Positions 25,578 to 34,931 of a stretch of DNA of 64,000 nucleotides are shown here, one piece after another (the stretch's first letter is position 1; every line of letters starts with the position of its first letter). Source of the stretch: Erysipelotrichales bacterium (GTDB lineage Bacteria > Bacillota_I > Bacilli_A > Erysipelotrichales > Erysipelotrichaceae); the NCBI GenBank assembly GCA_910576345.1, contig CAJTIT010000001.1:62001-126000 (forward strand), given 5' to 3'. Under the pieces are notes generated by a model, which saw only the letters and a program-made list of their open reading frames with translations, did not search any database and was not told where the DNA came from. The position numbers and the translations under genes were made by a program.

Positions 25578-26351
25578 GATGCATTATTATAAATTATAGA
25601 AATGTATGCCAATGGCATACCATATCATCTTTCTCGCTCTTTATAATAGAGCATGTAAATAAAGAGGGAGGGATTATCACAACATTATCATCATTTTATT
25701 TATATAGATGAAGTTTTGCGCACGCTTTATCGTTATATAGATAGGATGATTTCTTCCAGGACGGTAAATTTGCCGTTCCTCTATCAGGGATAGAATAGCA
25801 TCCGATCATGAATAGGGAAAGTGATCGGAAAGGAAAGCATGTACGTTTATTCTTATTAAAATCAATATCACATGCTGATTGGTTCAAATGGGATAAAACA
25901 CAGAGTAAGGAAATAAAGTCGATGATTCCTGTCATTATGAACAGTGTAACCACTTTGTCTATGATGACAGTGCACCATGTTAGATGTAATCGACAAACAA
26001 TGAATGAGAGGATTCATTATCGTATGTATTAGCTGTAAAAATAGAATGAATGATTGATTGGAACGCAGCTACTTATGAAAATTTAGGGATTGGTAATTAT
26101 TATTTTATGGTTGTTAATGATTATGAAAATGTCGTCAAGAAAGGGTATATTGGCGGCATTTTTACATGTACTTATATGTGAAAACTGTATAAGTTCTGTT
26201 TTTTTAACAAAATGAGGTATAATGAAAAGTACTCATCATGATGGCCACAAAGCAAATGTTATAATAAATTAGTTTGGCAATGAAAGCTTATTGCAAAAAT
26301 TGTGATAAGTTAATTCTTGTAAGGTTACGTATTTGAGCCATTTCAGAATAC
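25578..26351. other. Gene-poor remnant zone
   Basis: About 770 bases. It has a palindrome at 25604-25620, a TATAAT at 25642, an AGAGGGAGGG RBS-like motif near 25663 with no start codon after it, and a hairpin TCCGATCA/TGATCGGA at 25801-25829. A 43-codon fragment (26050-26181) reads like a surface-protein strand pair. Two overlapping antisense frames near 25700-26030 look spurious. It is best read as the scar of deleted genes. Confidence 0.45.
25604..25647 (+). promoter_or_regulatory. Orphan operator-promoter remnant
   Basis: The 17-bp palindrome GTATGCCAATGGCATAC (25604-25620) is followed by TATAAT (25642-25647) and a strong RBS-like sequence near 25663, but no gene follows. The palindrome has the same arm-3-arm architecture as the TetR operators at 53.7 kb with different arm bases. 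Confidence 0.4.
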
Positions 26352-26462
26352 TTAATGATTCTTGATTGACTTTTTGAAATGCAACTTTGCATGCTCATCG
26401 ACATCAACTATAACAAAGTAATCTCCTGCTTTTGCATCAAGTTCACTATATGTATTTAAAAA

Positions 26463-26489
26463 CAAAAAAACAGAAACACGTGTTTCTGT
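26463..26489 (-). terminator. Terminator of the tRNA-Glu gene
   Basis: On the minus strand the perfect palindrome ACAGAAACACGTGTTTCTGT (26470-26489) is followed by a T run (A run at 26463-26470 on the plus strand). Confidence 0.8.
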
Positions 26490-26500
26490 AATAAGAAAAT

Positions 26501-26575
26501 TGGTAGCGTGTACGGGGTTCGAACCCGTGATACAGCCTTGAGAGGGCTGTGGCTTAACCACTTGCCGAACACGCC
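26501..26575 (-). tRNA. tRNA-Glu (CTC)
   Basis: 75 bases on the minus strand. Anticodon CTC lies in a CTCTCAA loop closed by CAGCC/GGCTG, with a standard T arm and encoded CCA. The first acceptor pair is a G-T wobble, which is unusual but tolerated. CTC is the minor Glu anticodon; the major TTC gene must lie elsewhere. Confidence 0.9.
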
Positions 26576-26650
26576 ATCTGTTACCTGCTTGATTATTATA
26601 CTGTAAAAAACAAGTGATTTCAAGCAAATTCAAGAAATTTCAACATAAGA

Positions 26651-26688
26651 ATGCTGGAACAATTATACCCCTTGTTCCAGCATTTTTG
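26651..26688. terminator. 12-bp inverted repeat at the end of the Na/Pi gene
   Basis: ATGCTGGAACAA (26651-26662) and TTGTTCCAGCAT (26672-26683) surround the stop codon of the minus-strand gene. A short T run follows on the plus strand and a weaker one on the minus strand; it probably ends transcription of the minus-strand gene. Confidence 0.6.
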
Positions 26689-28360
26689 CGATTTCACTTT
26701 CATATGCATGCGTATCGCGATCAATTTCTTTAACGATGTTGAAGACATGGTCGCCAATACGCTCCAAAGTACCCAATATATCTACATAAACACTGGCGGC
26801 TACTCCCGAAGAACATTCATTTGAAGTCATACGCTTAAAGTGGCGCTGTCGTGCTTTTTCTTCTACCAAATCCAGATAGTTTTCTTTATCCAGCAGTTCT
26901 TTCAAAGCTGCATCGCTGTGATCCATAAAATATGTCAATGCCAAAGCATTCATTTCCAATACTGTGTCATACATTTCATTGACGTCATTAACTGCGCTTG
27001 CGGAAAACAATCCTTTGTCATCATACGCTAGTTCATAAAATTCATTCAAATTCATCGTTAAATCACCGATGCGCTCAATGTTTTTGATGACTTGCATTGT
27101 AGAGATGAAATCATCCGTATCTGCTTCACTTAAACGTTCGTGCGCTATCTGCATCAAATAGGAAGTGATTTTGGAATCCAGTGAATTGATCGCATCTTCA
27201 TATTGACGGGATTCATCTTTATATTTTCCGGATTGCTTTGTGAAATATTGCTTGCTGGCAAGAATACAATCAGAGGCAAGTTCGCCCATTTTCAATGTGA
27301 CCTGCTTAGACACGCCCAATGCGCCGGATGGCAAAGATTCTGCCAGTTTGGGATCCAAATTATCCATACTGACATCAATTGTTTTTTCTTCACCGGGAAT
27401 GATTTTTTTAATGAACGCAACCATTTTACCAATCAGCGGATAGGCGAGAACGGATATAATCAGCGTTCGCAGAATATGCGCAATCGCAATCTGCATCATA
27501 GGTGCGATATCATATCTTTCTGCCAACGAAGCGATAAAATCAACATAGGGTCCCAATAGTAACATAAACAATAATGTACCGACGACATTAAACAAAACGT
27601 TGATCGCAGCGGAGCGTTTTGCGCTGACGCTACCGCCGATACTCGCAATGACTGCGGTAATCGTTGTACCAATATTGGCACCGAATACAAGTGGCAAAGC
27701 CGCAGCCAGCGACAATGCGTTCGCATCATAAATTTTCTGCACAATTCCAATGACGGCGGAAGATGATTGTACAATGGCCGTCATGATTGTACCGGTAAGC
27801 ATACCGATGATGGGAATATCTGCCATGGTGGTGGCCAATGATTCAAAGAAGGATGACTGTCCCAATATAGATAATTCATCGCCCATCAGCCGTAGTCCGA
27901 AAAACAACATGCCAAATCCCAATAAAATTTGTCCCCCGTACATGACTTTCTTGCGTTTACCAAACAGTGTCACAATCACACCGAGGAAAACAAAATACAA
28001 CGCAAGTTCTTCCACTTTTAATCCAATCAAAAATGCTGTCACGGTCGTACCGATGTTGGCGCCGATAATAATGCCGACCGATTGTTCCAACGTCATCAAA
28101 CCCGCACGTACAAAGCTGATCGCAATGGCGCTGGTTGCGGAAGACGATTGAATAAATACAGTAATAATCGAACCTACCACAATACCTTTCCATGGTTTAT
28201 TCGTATATCGGTCGATATAATCACGTAGTTTACTACCGGCAATGCTTTTCAATCCATCTCCCATAAATTGAATGCCAAATAGAAATAAAGCCAAACCTCC
28301 GATGATAAAATCCCATCGAATGGCAATTTCTGATATTGATTCGTTCGCAATCAAGAACAT
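26663..28360 (-). CDS. Na+/phosphate cotransporter with PhoU-like C terminus (NptA/YjbB type)
   Basis: 565 aa. The first ~330 residues contain two inverted membrane repeats, each with the family's QSSSA motif (FIQSSSATSAI ~70, AIVQSSSAVIGI ~193) and GANIGTT (~99 and ~229). The rest is a helical PhoU-like domain (about 340-560). It imports phosphate with Na+ or controls its flux. The RBS (AGGAGG) is strong. It stands alone, with its own promoter on the minus strand. Confidence 0.92.
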   Translation of the reverse strand: MFLIANESISEIAIRWDFIIGGLALFLFGIQFMGDGLKSIAGSKLRDYIDRYTNKPWKGIVVGSIITVFIQSSSATSAIAISFVRAGLMTLEQSVGIIIGANIGTTVTAFLIGLKVEELALYFVFLGVIVTLFGKRKKVMYGGQILLGFGMLFFGLRLMGDELSILGQSSFFESLATTMADIPIIGMLTGTIMTAIVQSSSAVIGIVQKIYDANALSLAAALPLVFGANIGTTITAVIASIGGSVSAKRSAAINVLFNVVGTLLFMLLLGPYVDFIASLAERYDIAPMMQIAIAHILRTLIISVLAYPLIGKMVAFIKKIIPGEEKTIDVSMDNLDPKLAESLPSGALGVSKQVTLKMGELASDCILASKQYFTKQSGKYKDESRQYEDAINSLDSKITSYLMQIAHERLSEADTDDFISTMQVIKNIERIGDLTMNLNEFYELAYDDKGLFSASAVNDVNEMYDTVLEMNALALTYFMDHSDAALKELLDKENYLDLVEEKARQRHFKRMTSNECSSGVAASVYVDILGTLERIGDHVFNIVKEIDRDTHAYESEIAKMLEQGV

Positions 28361-28401
28361 AACTTTTTCCTCCTAAACGAAACACCTTTATTTTATCAGA
28401 A

Positions 28402-28430
28402 TTTTTACAATGTGTATATTGGTTTTTCAA
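28402..28430 (-). promoter_or_regulatory. Promoter of the Na/Pi cotransporter gene
   Basis: On the minus strand: TTGAAA (complement of 28425-28430), 17 bases, TAAAAA (complement of 28402-28407). Confidence 0.5.
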
Positions 28431-28552
28431 GGTTTTATAGAAAGTTATCCAAAATTTACCGTATTTCTGATCTTTCCTTATTTCTATTCTTTTTTTATGT
28501 CTCCATCATAAGAAAACAAGTGCTGAAATCATGATAAATTCGTAAGTTGCTT

Positions 28553-28581
28553 TTGCTTATTTGTTCTGTATATGATAGAAT
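28553..28581 (+). promoter_or_regulatory. Promoter of the ybeY-recO operon
   Basis: TTGCTT (28553-28558), 17-base spacer, TAGAAT (28576-28581), 42 bases before the ybeY start. A phoH gene, often first in this operon, is not present upstream. Confidence 0.6.
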
Positions 28582-28623
28582 TTTCTAGAAAAACTGCCAA
28601 AGAAACGAGAAGAGGGATGATCG

Positions 28624-29091
28624 ATGGATATCAATATGATGAATCAAAGTCATGAAAAACGCTGGAACCGTTATAAAAAAGATTTTCAAATTATCGCAGA
28701 TCGATGTGCCAAAGTATTGTCACTGTCTTCCAAGTTGTCTGTTTCTGTGATTTTTGTGGATGCGAAGGCAATACAGGAAATAAATCGTGATTATCGAAAT
28801 ATAGATCGTCCGACCGATGTCATCAGTTTCGCACTGAAAGATAGTGAAGATGCTTATGAAATGTTGGAAGGCGAAGAAGAACTTGGCGATATTTTTATCA
28901 ATGTGGAGGCAGTCGTTGATCAGGCGCATGCGTATGGTCACAGTCTTCGAAGAGAAGTCTGCTTTTTATTCGTACACGGTCTTTTACATCTATGCGGCTA
29001 CGATCATATGGAAGAACGGGAAGAAAAAGAAATGTTTGCGTTACAGGATGTGATACTGAATGAAATCGTTCCTAAAAAAAATCATTCATAA
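28624..29091 (+). CDS. ybeY: Endoribonuclease YbeY
   Basis: 155 aa. The metal-binding signature HGLLHLCGYDH (about residues 119-129) has the three His of the H-x3-H-x5-H motif, and DRPTDVISF (~60) is the conserved upstream motif. It takes part in 16S rRNA 3' maturation and ribosome quality control. It is first in a tight operon with dgkA, cdd, era and recO; its end overlaps dgkA by 32 bases. Confidence 0.95.
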   Translation: MDINMMNQSHEKRWNRYKKDFQIIADRCAKVLSLSSKLSVSVIFVDAKAIQEINRDYRNIDRPTDVISFALKDSEDAYEMLEGEEELGDIFINVEAVVDQAHAYGHSLRREVCFLFVHGLLHLCGYDHMEEREEKEMFALQDVILNEIVPKKNHS

Positions 29092-29419
29092 GTTTTCTTA
29101 CGCGTTTCAAGGCTTGATCCATGGACTTATGCATGATCGCAGTATTCAAATACAGGCTGTCATCGGTTTTGTGGTCATATGCATTGGCTTTTACTTTCAT
29201 TTCTGTATACAGGAATGGGTGATCGTCGTTTCCATGATCTTACTTGTGATCGCATCAGAATTTGCCAACAGTGTCATTGAGGAAATCTGCGATACGCTCT
29301 ATCCCGATTATGATGAACGCGCCAAGAAAATCAAAGATTATGCGGCCGCTTTTGTGTTGCTTGTGAGTTTCATCGCAGCGATTGTCGGCATCTATATATT
29401 GAAAGGATACATAGTATGA
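29060..29419 (+). CDS. dgkA: Diacylglycerol/undecaprenol kinase
   Basis: 119 aa with three membrane helices. The signature EFANSVIEEICDTLYPDYDE (residues ~70-89) fits the family, with catalytic and metal-binding Glu and Asp residues. In Gram-positive bacteria this enzyme phosphorylates undecaprenol, feeding the carrier-lipid pool. It overlaps ybeY by 32 bases and the cdd start by four (ATGA). Confidence 0.92.
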   Translation: MKSFLKKIIHKFSYAFQGLIHGLMHDRSIQIQAVIGFVVICIGFYFHFCIQEWVIVVSMILLVIASEFANSVIEEICDTLYPDYDERAKKIKDYAAAFVLLVSFIAAIVGIYILKGYIV

Positions 29420-29817
29420 AAGAAGAAATGATCAAATGTGCTTATGCGGCAATGAAAAATGCCTATGCGCCCTATTCAAAATTTCGTGTTGGGGCATGTG
29501 TTTTATGTTACGATGGTTCTATGTTTTATGGAACCAATGTGGAAAATGCATCCTATGGATTGACCAATTGCGCAGAACGAACAGCCATTTTCTCTGCGAT
29601 TGCGAACGGCAAAAAAAAAGCGGATATACACTCGATTGCGGTTGTGAGTGAGAGTGAGCATCTCATCACGCCTTGCGGTGCTTGTCGTCAGGTATTCAGC
29701 GAATGCTTAGATCCAAACACTGTCATTTATTTAAGCAATGGAAAAAAAGAAGCACAATTCAAAGTCAAAGATTTGCTGCCTTATCCATTTTCAAGTGAGG
29801 ACATCCAACATGTTTAA
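29416..29817 (+). CDS. cdd: Cytidine deaminase
   Basis: 133 aa, a normal length for the tetrameric enzyme. Zinc and catalytic motifs are NCAERTAI (Cys plus the proton-shuttling Glu, ~52-59) and PCGACRQ (~87-93). YAPYSKFRVGA (~17-27) is the substrate-binding start. It converts cytidine and deoxycytidine to uridine forms in pyrimidine salvage. It overlaps dgkA by four bases. Confidence 0.95.
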   Translation: MKEEMIKCAYAAMKNAYAPYSKFRVGACVLCYDGSMFYGTNVENASYGLTNCAERTAIFSAIANGKKKADIHSIAVVSESEHLITPCGACRQVFSECLDPNTVIYLSNGKKEAQFKVKDLLPYPFSSEDIQHV

Positions 29818-30700
29818 ATCAGGGTTTATTGCGGTTATCGGGCGACCGAATGCGGGTAAAAGTACATTGGTCAATGCGATTTTAAACGAAAAGATCGCCA
29901 TTATGTCAAACAAAGCACAAACAACAAGAGACAATGTCATGGGTGTTTTGACCAAAGAAGATGCACAGTTAATTTTCATTGATACGCCGGGCATTCATAA
30001 ACCGCATCATCAGTTAGGAAGACATCTAAATAAAAATGCTTATCATGCGATGGCGGAAGCCGATGTCAATTTCATCATTGCGGATGCGACAAAGCCATTC
30101 GGTGCAGGAGATGAATTTTTGTTGTCAAAAATCAAAAGCAGTGAAGTTCCTGCTTTTTTGGTTCTAAATAAAATCGATATCTTATCAAAAGAGCAGCTGA
30201 TTAAAACATTGGATGATTGGAAACAGCGTTTTGATTTTGCGCAAATCGTACCAATCTCTGCTTTGAAACAAGATAATATCGATCATCTGTTAGCGGTGGT
30301 CATGGACTATTTGCAAGAAGGTCCCAAATATTTTCCTGATGATATGACATCGGATCATGGCATTGATTTTCAAATCTGCGAAATTATAAGAGAAAAAATT
30401 CTATTTAAAACAGAAGAAGAAATTCCACATTCTGTCGCCGTCATTATCGAGCACAAGGAAGAGGATGAAAAGTCGTTATTTATCCAAGCGATGATAGTGG
30501 TAGAGCGATCTTCTCAAAAAGGTATTCTGATTGGAAAACAAGGACAGATGATCAAGCAGATTCGCTTGTTGGCACAAAGAGAACTGAAAAAGAAATGCGG
30601 AAAAAAAGTAGAACTGGAGTTGTTTGTGCGTGTGGAAAACAACTGGCGCAACCGTACAAGCAAGCTGGCGCAGTTTGGCTATCAGGATACCAATGAATAA
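29810..30700 (+). CDS. era: GTPase Era
   Basis: 296 aa from the ATG at 29810, which overlaps the cdd end by eight bases; an upstream in-frame ATG inside cdd is rejected because the protein then aligns with Era from MFKSGFIAVIGRPNAGKS. G1 is GRPNAGKS, G3 DTPG, G4 NKID. The C-terminal KH domain has GILIGKQGQMIKQI (~240). It binds the 16S rRNA 3' end during 30S assembly, in line with its coupling to ybeY. Confidence 0.96.
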   Translation: MFKSGFIAVIGRPNAGKSTLVNAILNEKIAIMSNKAQTTRDNVMGVLTKEDAQLIFIDTPGIHKPHHQLGRHLNKNAYHAMAEADVNFIIADATKPFGAGDEFLLSKIKSSEVPAFLVLNKIDILSKEQLIKTLDDWKQRFDFAQIVPISALKQDNIDHLLAVVMDYLQEGPKYFPDDMTSDHGIDFQICEIIREKILFKTEEEIPHSVAVIIEHKEEDEKSLFIQAMIVVERSSQKGILIGKQGQMIKQIRLLAQRELKKKCGKKVELELFVRVENNWRNRTSKLAQFGYQDTNE

Positions 30701-31439
30701 AACACTGGAAGGCATCATCTTATCCATTCGTGATTATAAAGAACATGATGCGATTATCAAAGCGCTGTGTAAAGAGATAGGCATACAAAGTTTTGTCGCA
30801 AGAGGCCTGCGCAAAGCAAACAGCAAGAATTTGGGCGCAGCGCAAGTATTTACCCATGCGAAATTTTTTGTGGAATTTCACGAACAAAAGACGATTCATA
30901 CGATGAAAACGGCAGAAATCATGCAAAGTTATCGTACAATCAGAGAAGATCTGTTAAAGCAGACGATTGCGTCCGTACTTTGTGAATGCATGGAGAAAGC
31001 CGATTTGGATATGTTAAATATCAGCGCTTTTGATTTTTTACAGTGTACGATGAATCATTTGGCAAAAACATCACAGCCTTATGGTTTATTGGCATTGTTC
31101 ATGGCGAATATGAATCGTTATTGTGGTGTGGAACCGTATGTAGAGGGATGTGTACATTGCCATTCCCAAAAACAGATTCAAGCAGTTTCCGTTATCGACG
31201 GCGGTTTTGTGTGCGCCCATTGTATGAATCCGACCAAAGACATCATCATGCATAAGCAGGATTTGTATAGTTTTCGCTTGTTGTGTCTGGCAGATATGGA
31301 AAACTTCGAGGCGATTGAGACATATCAGAACTGGACCTTTGATCATGTACAGATGATGGTTCGCTTTTTTGAGGAGTACAGCGGCATGTATTGTAAAAGC
31401 ATGCGTTTTCTATCCTGCATTGCGAAAATGGATGCATAA
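30693..31439 (+). CDS. recO: DNA repair protein RecO
   Basis: 248 aa from the ATG at 30693, overlapping era by eight bases. An N-terminal OB fold (LEGIILSIRDYKEHD) is followed by a helical domain with a four-Cys zinc site (GCVHCHS ~151 and FVCAHC ~172). It loads RecA with RecR during gap repair. The order era-recO is conserved in Bacillota. Confidence 0.93.
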   Translation: MNKTLEGIILSIRDYKEHDAIIKALCKEIGIQSFVARGLRKANSKNLGAAQVFTHAKFFVEFHEQKTIHTMKTAEIMQSYRTIREDLLKQTIASVLCECMEKADLDMLNISAFDFLQCTMNHLAKTSQPYGLLALFMANMNRYCGVEPYVEGCVHCHSQKQIQAVSVIDGGFVCAHCMNPTKDIIMHKQDLYSFRLLCLADMENFEAIETYQNWTFDHVQMMVRFFEEYSGMYCKSMRFLSCIAKMDA

Positions 31440-31547
31440 AAAAAGAGACATGTTTTGTTTAAATAAAAAAATGGCATGTAAAAAAACATACATAATTATA
31501 AAAAAAACCTTTATAATAAGTAAAAGAATACGAGATTTCATAATTGA

Positions 31548-31587
31548 AAAACAGGATATGAAACGCTTGTTAAAATATCCTGTTTTC
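31548..31587 (+). terminator. Terminator-like hairpin after recO
   Basis: AAAACAGGATAT (31548-31559) and ATATCCTGTTTT (31575-31586) form a 12-pair stem whose 3' arm ends in four T. Confidence 0.6.
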
Positions 31588-31636
31588 ATATGAAAAATGA
31601 AACAAATGCAAATGATAAAAAATCTTCTTTTTTTCA

Positions 31637-31665
31637 TTGACAAACGGCCTTAAAGAGAGTATATA
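31637..31665 (+). promoter_or_regulatory. Promoter of the glyS-dnaG-rpoD-trmK operon
   Basis: Consensus TTGACA (31637-31642), 17-base spacer, TATATA (31660-31665); TATATT at 31662 is an alternative -10. Confidence 0.7.
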
Positions 31666-31778
31666 TTATAGTGTATTTTTATATCTTTTTTTATTGATTA
31701 TCTATGAGAATGGGTATAGGAAAATGTTAAGATTCACTGCTTGGTGAGATTTTTTTTTGAAAGGGGTCAAATGAAACA

Positions 31779-33152
31779 ATGAATGAAAAAAACTTTGAAA
31801 CAGTTGTAGCGCATGCCAAGAATTCGGGATTCGTATATCAAGGAAGTGAAATCTATGGCGGTCTGTCCAATACTTGGGATTTTGGACCGTTGGGCGTAGA
31901 ACTCAAAGAGAATATCAAAAAAGCATGGTGGAAAAAATTCATTCAGGAAAGTCCGCAGAATGTAGGTATACAATCAGCGATTCTGATGAACCCGCAAGTT
32001 TGGGTCGCAAGTGGTCATGTCGGTGGTTTCAGCGACCCGTTAATGGATTGTAAACAATGCCATACAAGACATCGCGCTGATAAGCTGATTGAGGATGATT
32101 CCCAAGGTGAAGTGAACCCGGGCGGCTGGTCCAATGAGCAGATGATGGACTACATCAAGGAACATCATATCGCTTGTCCGGATTGCGGCGCTCATGATTT
32201 TACCGATATCCGTCAGTTTAATCTGATGTTTAAAACATTTCAGGGTGTTTTGGAAGATGCAAAGAATACGATATATCTGCGCCCGGAAACAGCACAGGGC
32301 ATGTTTGTGAATTTTAAAAATGTACAGCGTACCACACGCCGTAAGCTGCCGTTTGGTATAGGGCAAATCGGTAAAAGCTTTCGAAATGAAATTACACCAG
32401 GAAACTTTATTTTCAGAACAAGAGAATTTGAACAGATGGAGTTGGAATTCTTCACCAAGCCAGGTGAAGATATGAAGTGGTATGCGTATTATAAAGATTT
32501 CTGTATGCAGTTTTTGTTAAATTTGGGCATTGCACAAGAACATCTGCGTATTCGTGAACATTCGAAAGAAGAGTTGTCGCATTATTCCAAAGGAACTAGC
32601 GATATTGAATATTTGTTCTCTTTTGGCTGGGGAGAATTATGGGGGATTGCGGATCGCACCGATTATGACTTGACGTGCCATCAGAATACTTCCAAGCAGA
32701 ATTTGGAATATTTTGATCAAGAAACCAATGAAAAATATTTGCCATATTGCATTGAGCCGGCGGTCGGCGTAGAGCGATTGATGTTGGCATTTATGTGTGA
32801 CGCATATGAAGAGGAACAGTTAGAAAACGATACAAGAGTCGTTATGCATCTTCATCCGTTTTTGGCACCGGTGAAAGCATGCATCATGCCGCTGTCGAAA
32901 AAACTCAGTGATCAGGCAATGGAAATTTATCGACAAGTTGCCACTGTGGGTAATTGTGAATATGATGAAGCGGGAAGTATTGGCAAACGCTATCGCCGTC
33001 AAGATGCGATCGGTACACCGTTTTGCATTACCATCGATTTTGAAACAGAAACGGACGGCTGTGTAACCGTTCGCGAACGTGATTCTATGACCCAAGCAAG
33101 GGTAAATGTTAAAGATTTAGTATCATATATTGAAAACCGTATAAAACTATAA
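31779..33152 (+). CDS. glyS: Glycyl-tRNA synthetase, single-chain dimeric type
   Basis: 457 aa. It is a class II synthetase with motif 2 [21 protein letters not shown] (part: FRNEITPGN ~205) and motif 3 [12 protein letters not shown] (~325-336). [11 protein letters not shown] and the C-terminal anticodon domain complete it. It charges tRNA-Gly, one gene for which lies at 49.45 kb. The ATG follows AAAGGGG by about 12 bases, and a three-codon frame (ATG at 31771) overlaps the start. It heads the operon with dnaG 14 bases downstream. Confidence 0.96.
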   Translation: MNEKNFETVVAHAKNSGFVYQGSEIYGGLSNTWDFGPLGVELKENIKKAWWKKFIQESPQNVGIQSAILMNPQVWVASGHVGGFSDPLMDCKQCHTRHRADKLIEDDSQGEVNPGGWSNEQMMDYIKEHHIACPDCGAHDFTDIRQFNLMFKTFQGVLEDAKNTIYLRPETAQGMFVNFKNVQRTTRRKLPFGIGQIGKSFRNEITPGNFIFRTREFEQMELEFFTKPGEDMKWYAYYKDFCMQFLLNLGIAQEHLRIREHSKEELSHYSKGTSDIEYLFSFGWGELWGIADRTDYDLTCHQNTSKQNLEYFDQETNEKYLPYCIEPAVGVERLMLAFMCDAYEEEQLENDTRVVMHLHPFLAPVKACIMPLSKKLSDQAMEIYRQVATVGNCEYDEAGSIGKRYRRQDAIGTPFCITIDFETETDGCVTVRERDSMTQARVNVKDLVSYIENRIKL

Positions 33153-33165
33153 CAGGGGTGGTAGC

Positions 33166-34926
33166 TTGGCACGTCTTAGTGAACAGGAAATCAATGAAGT
33201 CCGATCAAAGGCAGATATTGTAGAAGTGATTTCACATTATCTCCCTTTGAATCGCAAAGGCAAGAGTTTTTCTGCGACTTGTCCTTTTCACGATGACCAT
33301 GATCCTTCCTTATCCATTTCTACAGACAAGCAGATTTTTAAATGTTTCGTATGCGGCGCCGGTGGTAATGTATTCAGTTTTGTTTCCAAATATGAACAGA
33401 TTTCATTTGTGGAGGCCGTTTATAAAGTAGCGGATATGGTAGGCGTACAGATTGAAAAAAGTATGGATGTCCCTGTCAAAAAGGTGGATCCTCATATCGC
33501 CTCGCTCACAAAGGCATGCCACGATGCGATAGAATATACGCATTACCAACTGATGACGCCGGATGGTGCGCAGGTGCGTGATTATTGTAGAAAGCGTGGG
33601 TTGGATGATACGCTGCTAAAGCGTTTTCACTTAGGTTACAATCCAGCCAGTGATGCATTGTATAAGTTCCTGCATGCCAAAAAGCATAGCGATGCAGCAT
33701 TGGTAGATGCTGGTTTAACAAGAATGACGCCGCAGGGTATGAAAGATGTTTTCTCATCAAGACTGATGATACCGATTCATGATCCTTATGGTAATCCTGT
33801 TGGTTTTACTGCAAGACGCTTGTTAGAAAATGAGGATGCAAAATACATCAATACATCTGAAACGGATCTATATCATAAAGGTGATTTGATTTTTAATTAT
33901 CACCGTGCGAAAAGTGAGGCGCGTAAAGAAAAGCGTGCATATTTGGTGGAAGGCGCTATGGATGTACTTGCTTTGGAAAAGGTTGGTATGCACAATGCGA
34001 TCGCCACATTAGGTACTGCTTGTACGAAAGAACAGTTGAAACTGCTTTCGATGCTGGCAGTGGAAATCGTTGTGTGTTATGATGGAGACCGTGCCGGAAA
34101 GAATGCGACGTATAAGTTTGGTAAAATGGCGAAGAACAGATGCAGCTTCACGATTGTCGACAATCGTTTGGGTTTAGATCCTGATGAAATCATTGATGCC
34201 TACGGTAAGGAAGAATTATCGCATATTTTGAATAAGACGATTTCATGGATTGATTTTCTATTTGAATATTTGTTAACGAAATATAATTTAGAGAATTATT
34301 CGCAAAAAAAAGAATACGCAACGGAAATGGCAGAAGAAATAGCAGCTTTAAAAGATGATTTTGAGCGGCAGAATTATTACATACGTTTAAGAGAAATGAC
34401 CGGATTTGATATCCAAAAGCAAGATCGTGTTTTAAAACAACCAAAAGAAAAGCGTCCCTATGAAAAACAGAAGTTTTTAACGTTTCCAAAAAGCGGAGCA
34501 TTGGCTGCAGAATACGAGATCTTGTCGCAAATGCTTTGTGGACGCGCTGCCAGCAATTATTTCCGTGACGAACTGGGATTTTTAAAGGATGATGATTCCA
34601 ATCGTCTTGCGATGTATATGATCGACTATTATCGCTCCCATGATCAGATTCAAGTGGCAGATCTATTGAATCTGATTGAAGAGGAATCGGTGAAGACATT
34701 GCTGCTGTCAATCACAGATTGGGAATTGGCAAATAAAGAAGTGAATTTAAAGGCTTTAAAACAAGCAATCATCAAGATGAAAACTTGTTTATTGGATGAA
34801 AAAATTGCGCATTTGGTCACAAAAGCGAAATCAATGCAAGATCCTTTACAGAAAGCAAGCATCGCTGATGAAAGAAACCGGCTGATTCGGGAGCGTAACG
34901 AGCTTCTGATCGCAAGAGAGGAGTAA
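33166..34926 (+). CDS. dnaG: DNA primase DnaG
   Basis: 586 aa, a standard length. The start is TTG, placed by GGGGTGG eight bases upstream. The N-terminal zinc ribbon has CPFHDD (~40) and CFVCGAGGN (~63). The TOPRIM core has [12 protein letters not shown] (~260) and [10 protein letters not shown] (~305-315). The C-terminal helical part binds the replicative helicase. It lies in the classic dnaG-rpoD macromolecular-synthesis operon. Confidence 0.96.
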   Translation: MARLSEQEINEVRSKADIVEVISHYLPLNRKGKSFSATCPFHDDHDPSLSISTDKQIFKCFVCGAGGNVFSFVSKYEQISFVEAVYKVADMVGVQIEKSMDVPVKKVDPHIASLTKACHDAIEYTHYQLMTPDGAQVRDYCRKRGLDDTLLKRFHLGYNPASDALYKFLHAKKHSDAALVDAGLTRMTPQGMKDVFSSRLMIPIHDPYGNPVGFTARRLLENEDAKYINTSETDLYHKGDLIFNYHRAKSEARKEKRAYLVEGAMDVLALEKVGMHNAIATLGTACTKEQLKLLSMLAVEIVVCYDGDRAGKNATYKFGKMAKNRCSFTIVDNRLGLDPDEIIDAYGKEELSHILNKTISWIDFLFEYLLTKYNLENYSQKKEYATEMAEEIAALKDDFERQNYYIRLREMTGFDIQKQDRVLKQPKEKRPYEKQKFLTFPKSGALAAEYEILSQMLCGRAASNYFRDELGFLKDDDSNRLAMYMIDYYRSHDQIQVADLLNLIEEESVKTLLLSITDWELANKEVNLKALKQAIIKMKTCLLDEKIAHLVTKAKSMQDPLQKASIADERNRLIRERNELLIAREE

Positions 34927-34931
34927 TACAT

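Larger units (their letters stand above)
31440..31778. other. Intergenic region before glyS
   Basis: Holds a 12-pair terminator-like hairpin (31548-31586), the glyS promoter (31637-31665) and a ~110-base leader. The leader has a short hairpin (31733-31748) followed by nine T that could act as a weak attenuator. No T-box motif was found. Confidence 0.5.

Noticed and set aside
25696-26032. Overlapping frames of 85 (minus) and 74 (plus) codons
   Set aside because: They overlap each other, lack RBS and read as low-quality protein in a remnant zone.
31668-31778. T-box riboswitch before glyS
   Set aside because: No AGGGTGG-type T-box sequence or specifier stem is present, and the leader is too short.
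34190-34711. 173-codon minus-strand frame in dnaG
   Set aside because: Lies wholly within the well-supported primase gene and has no expression signals.
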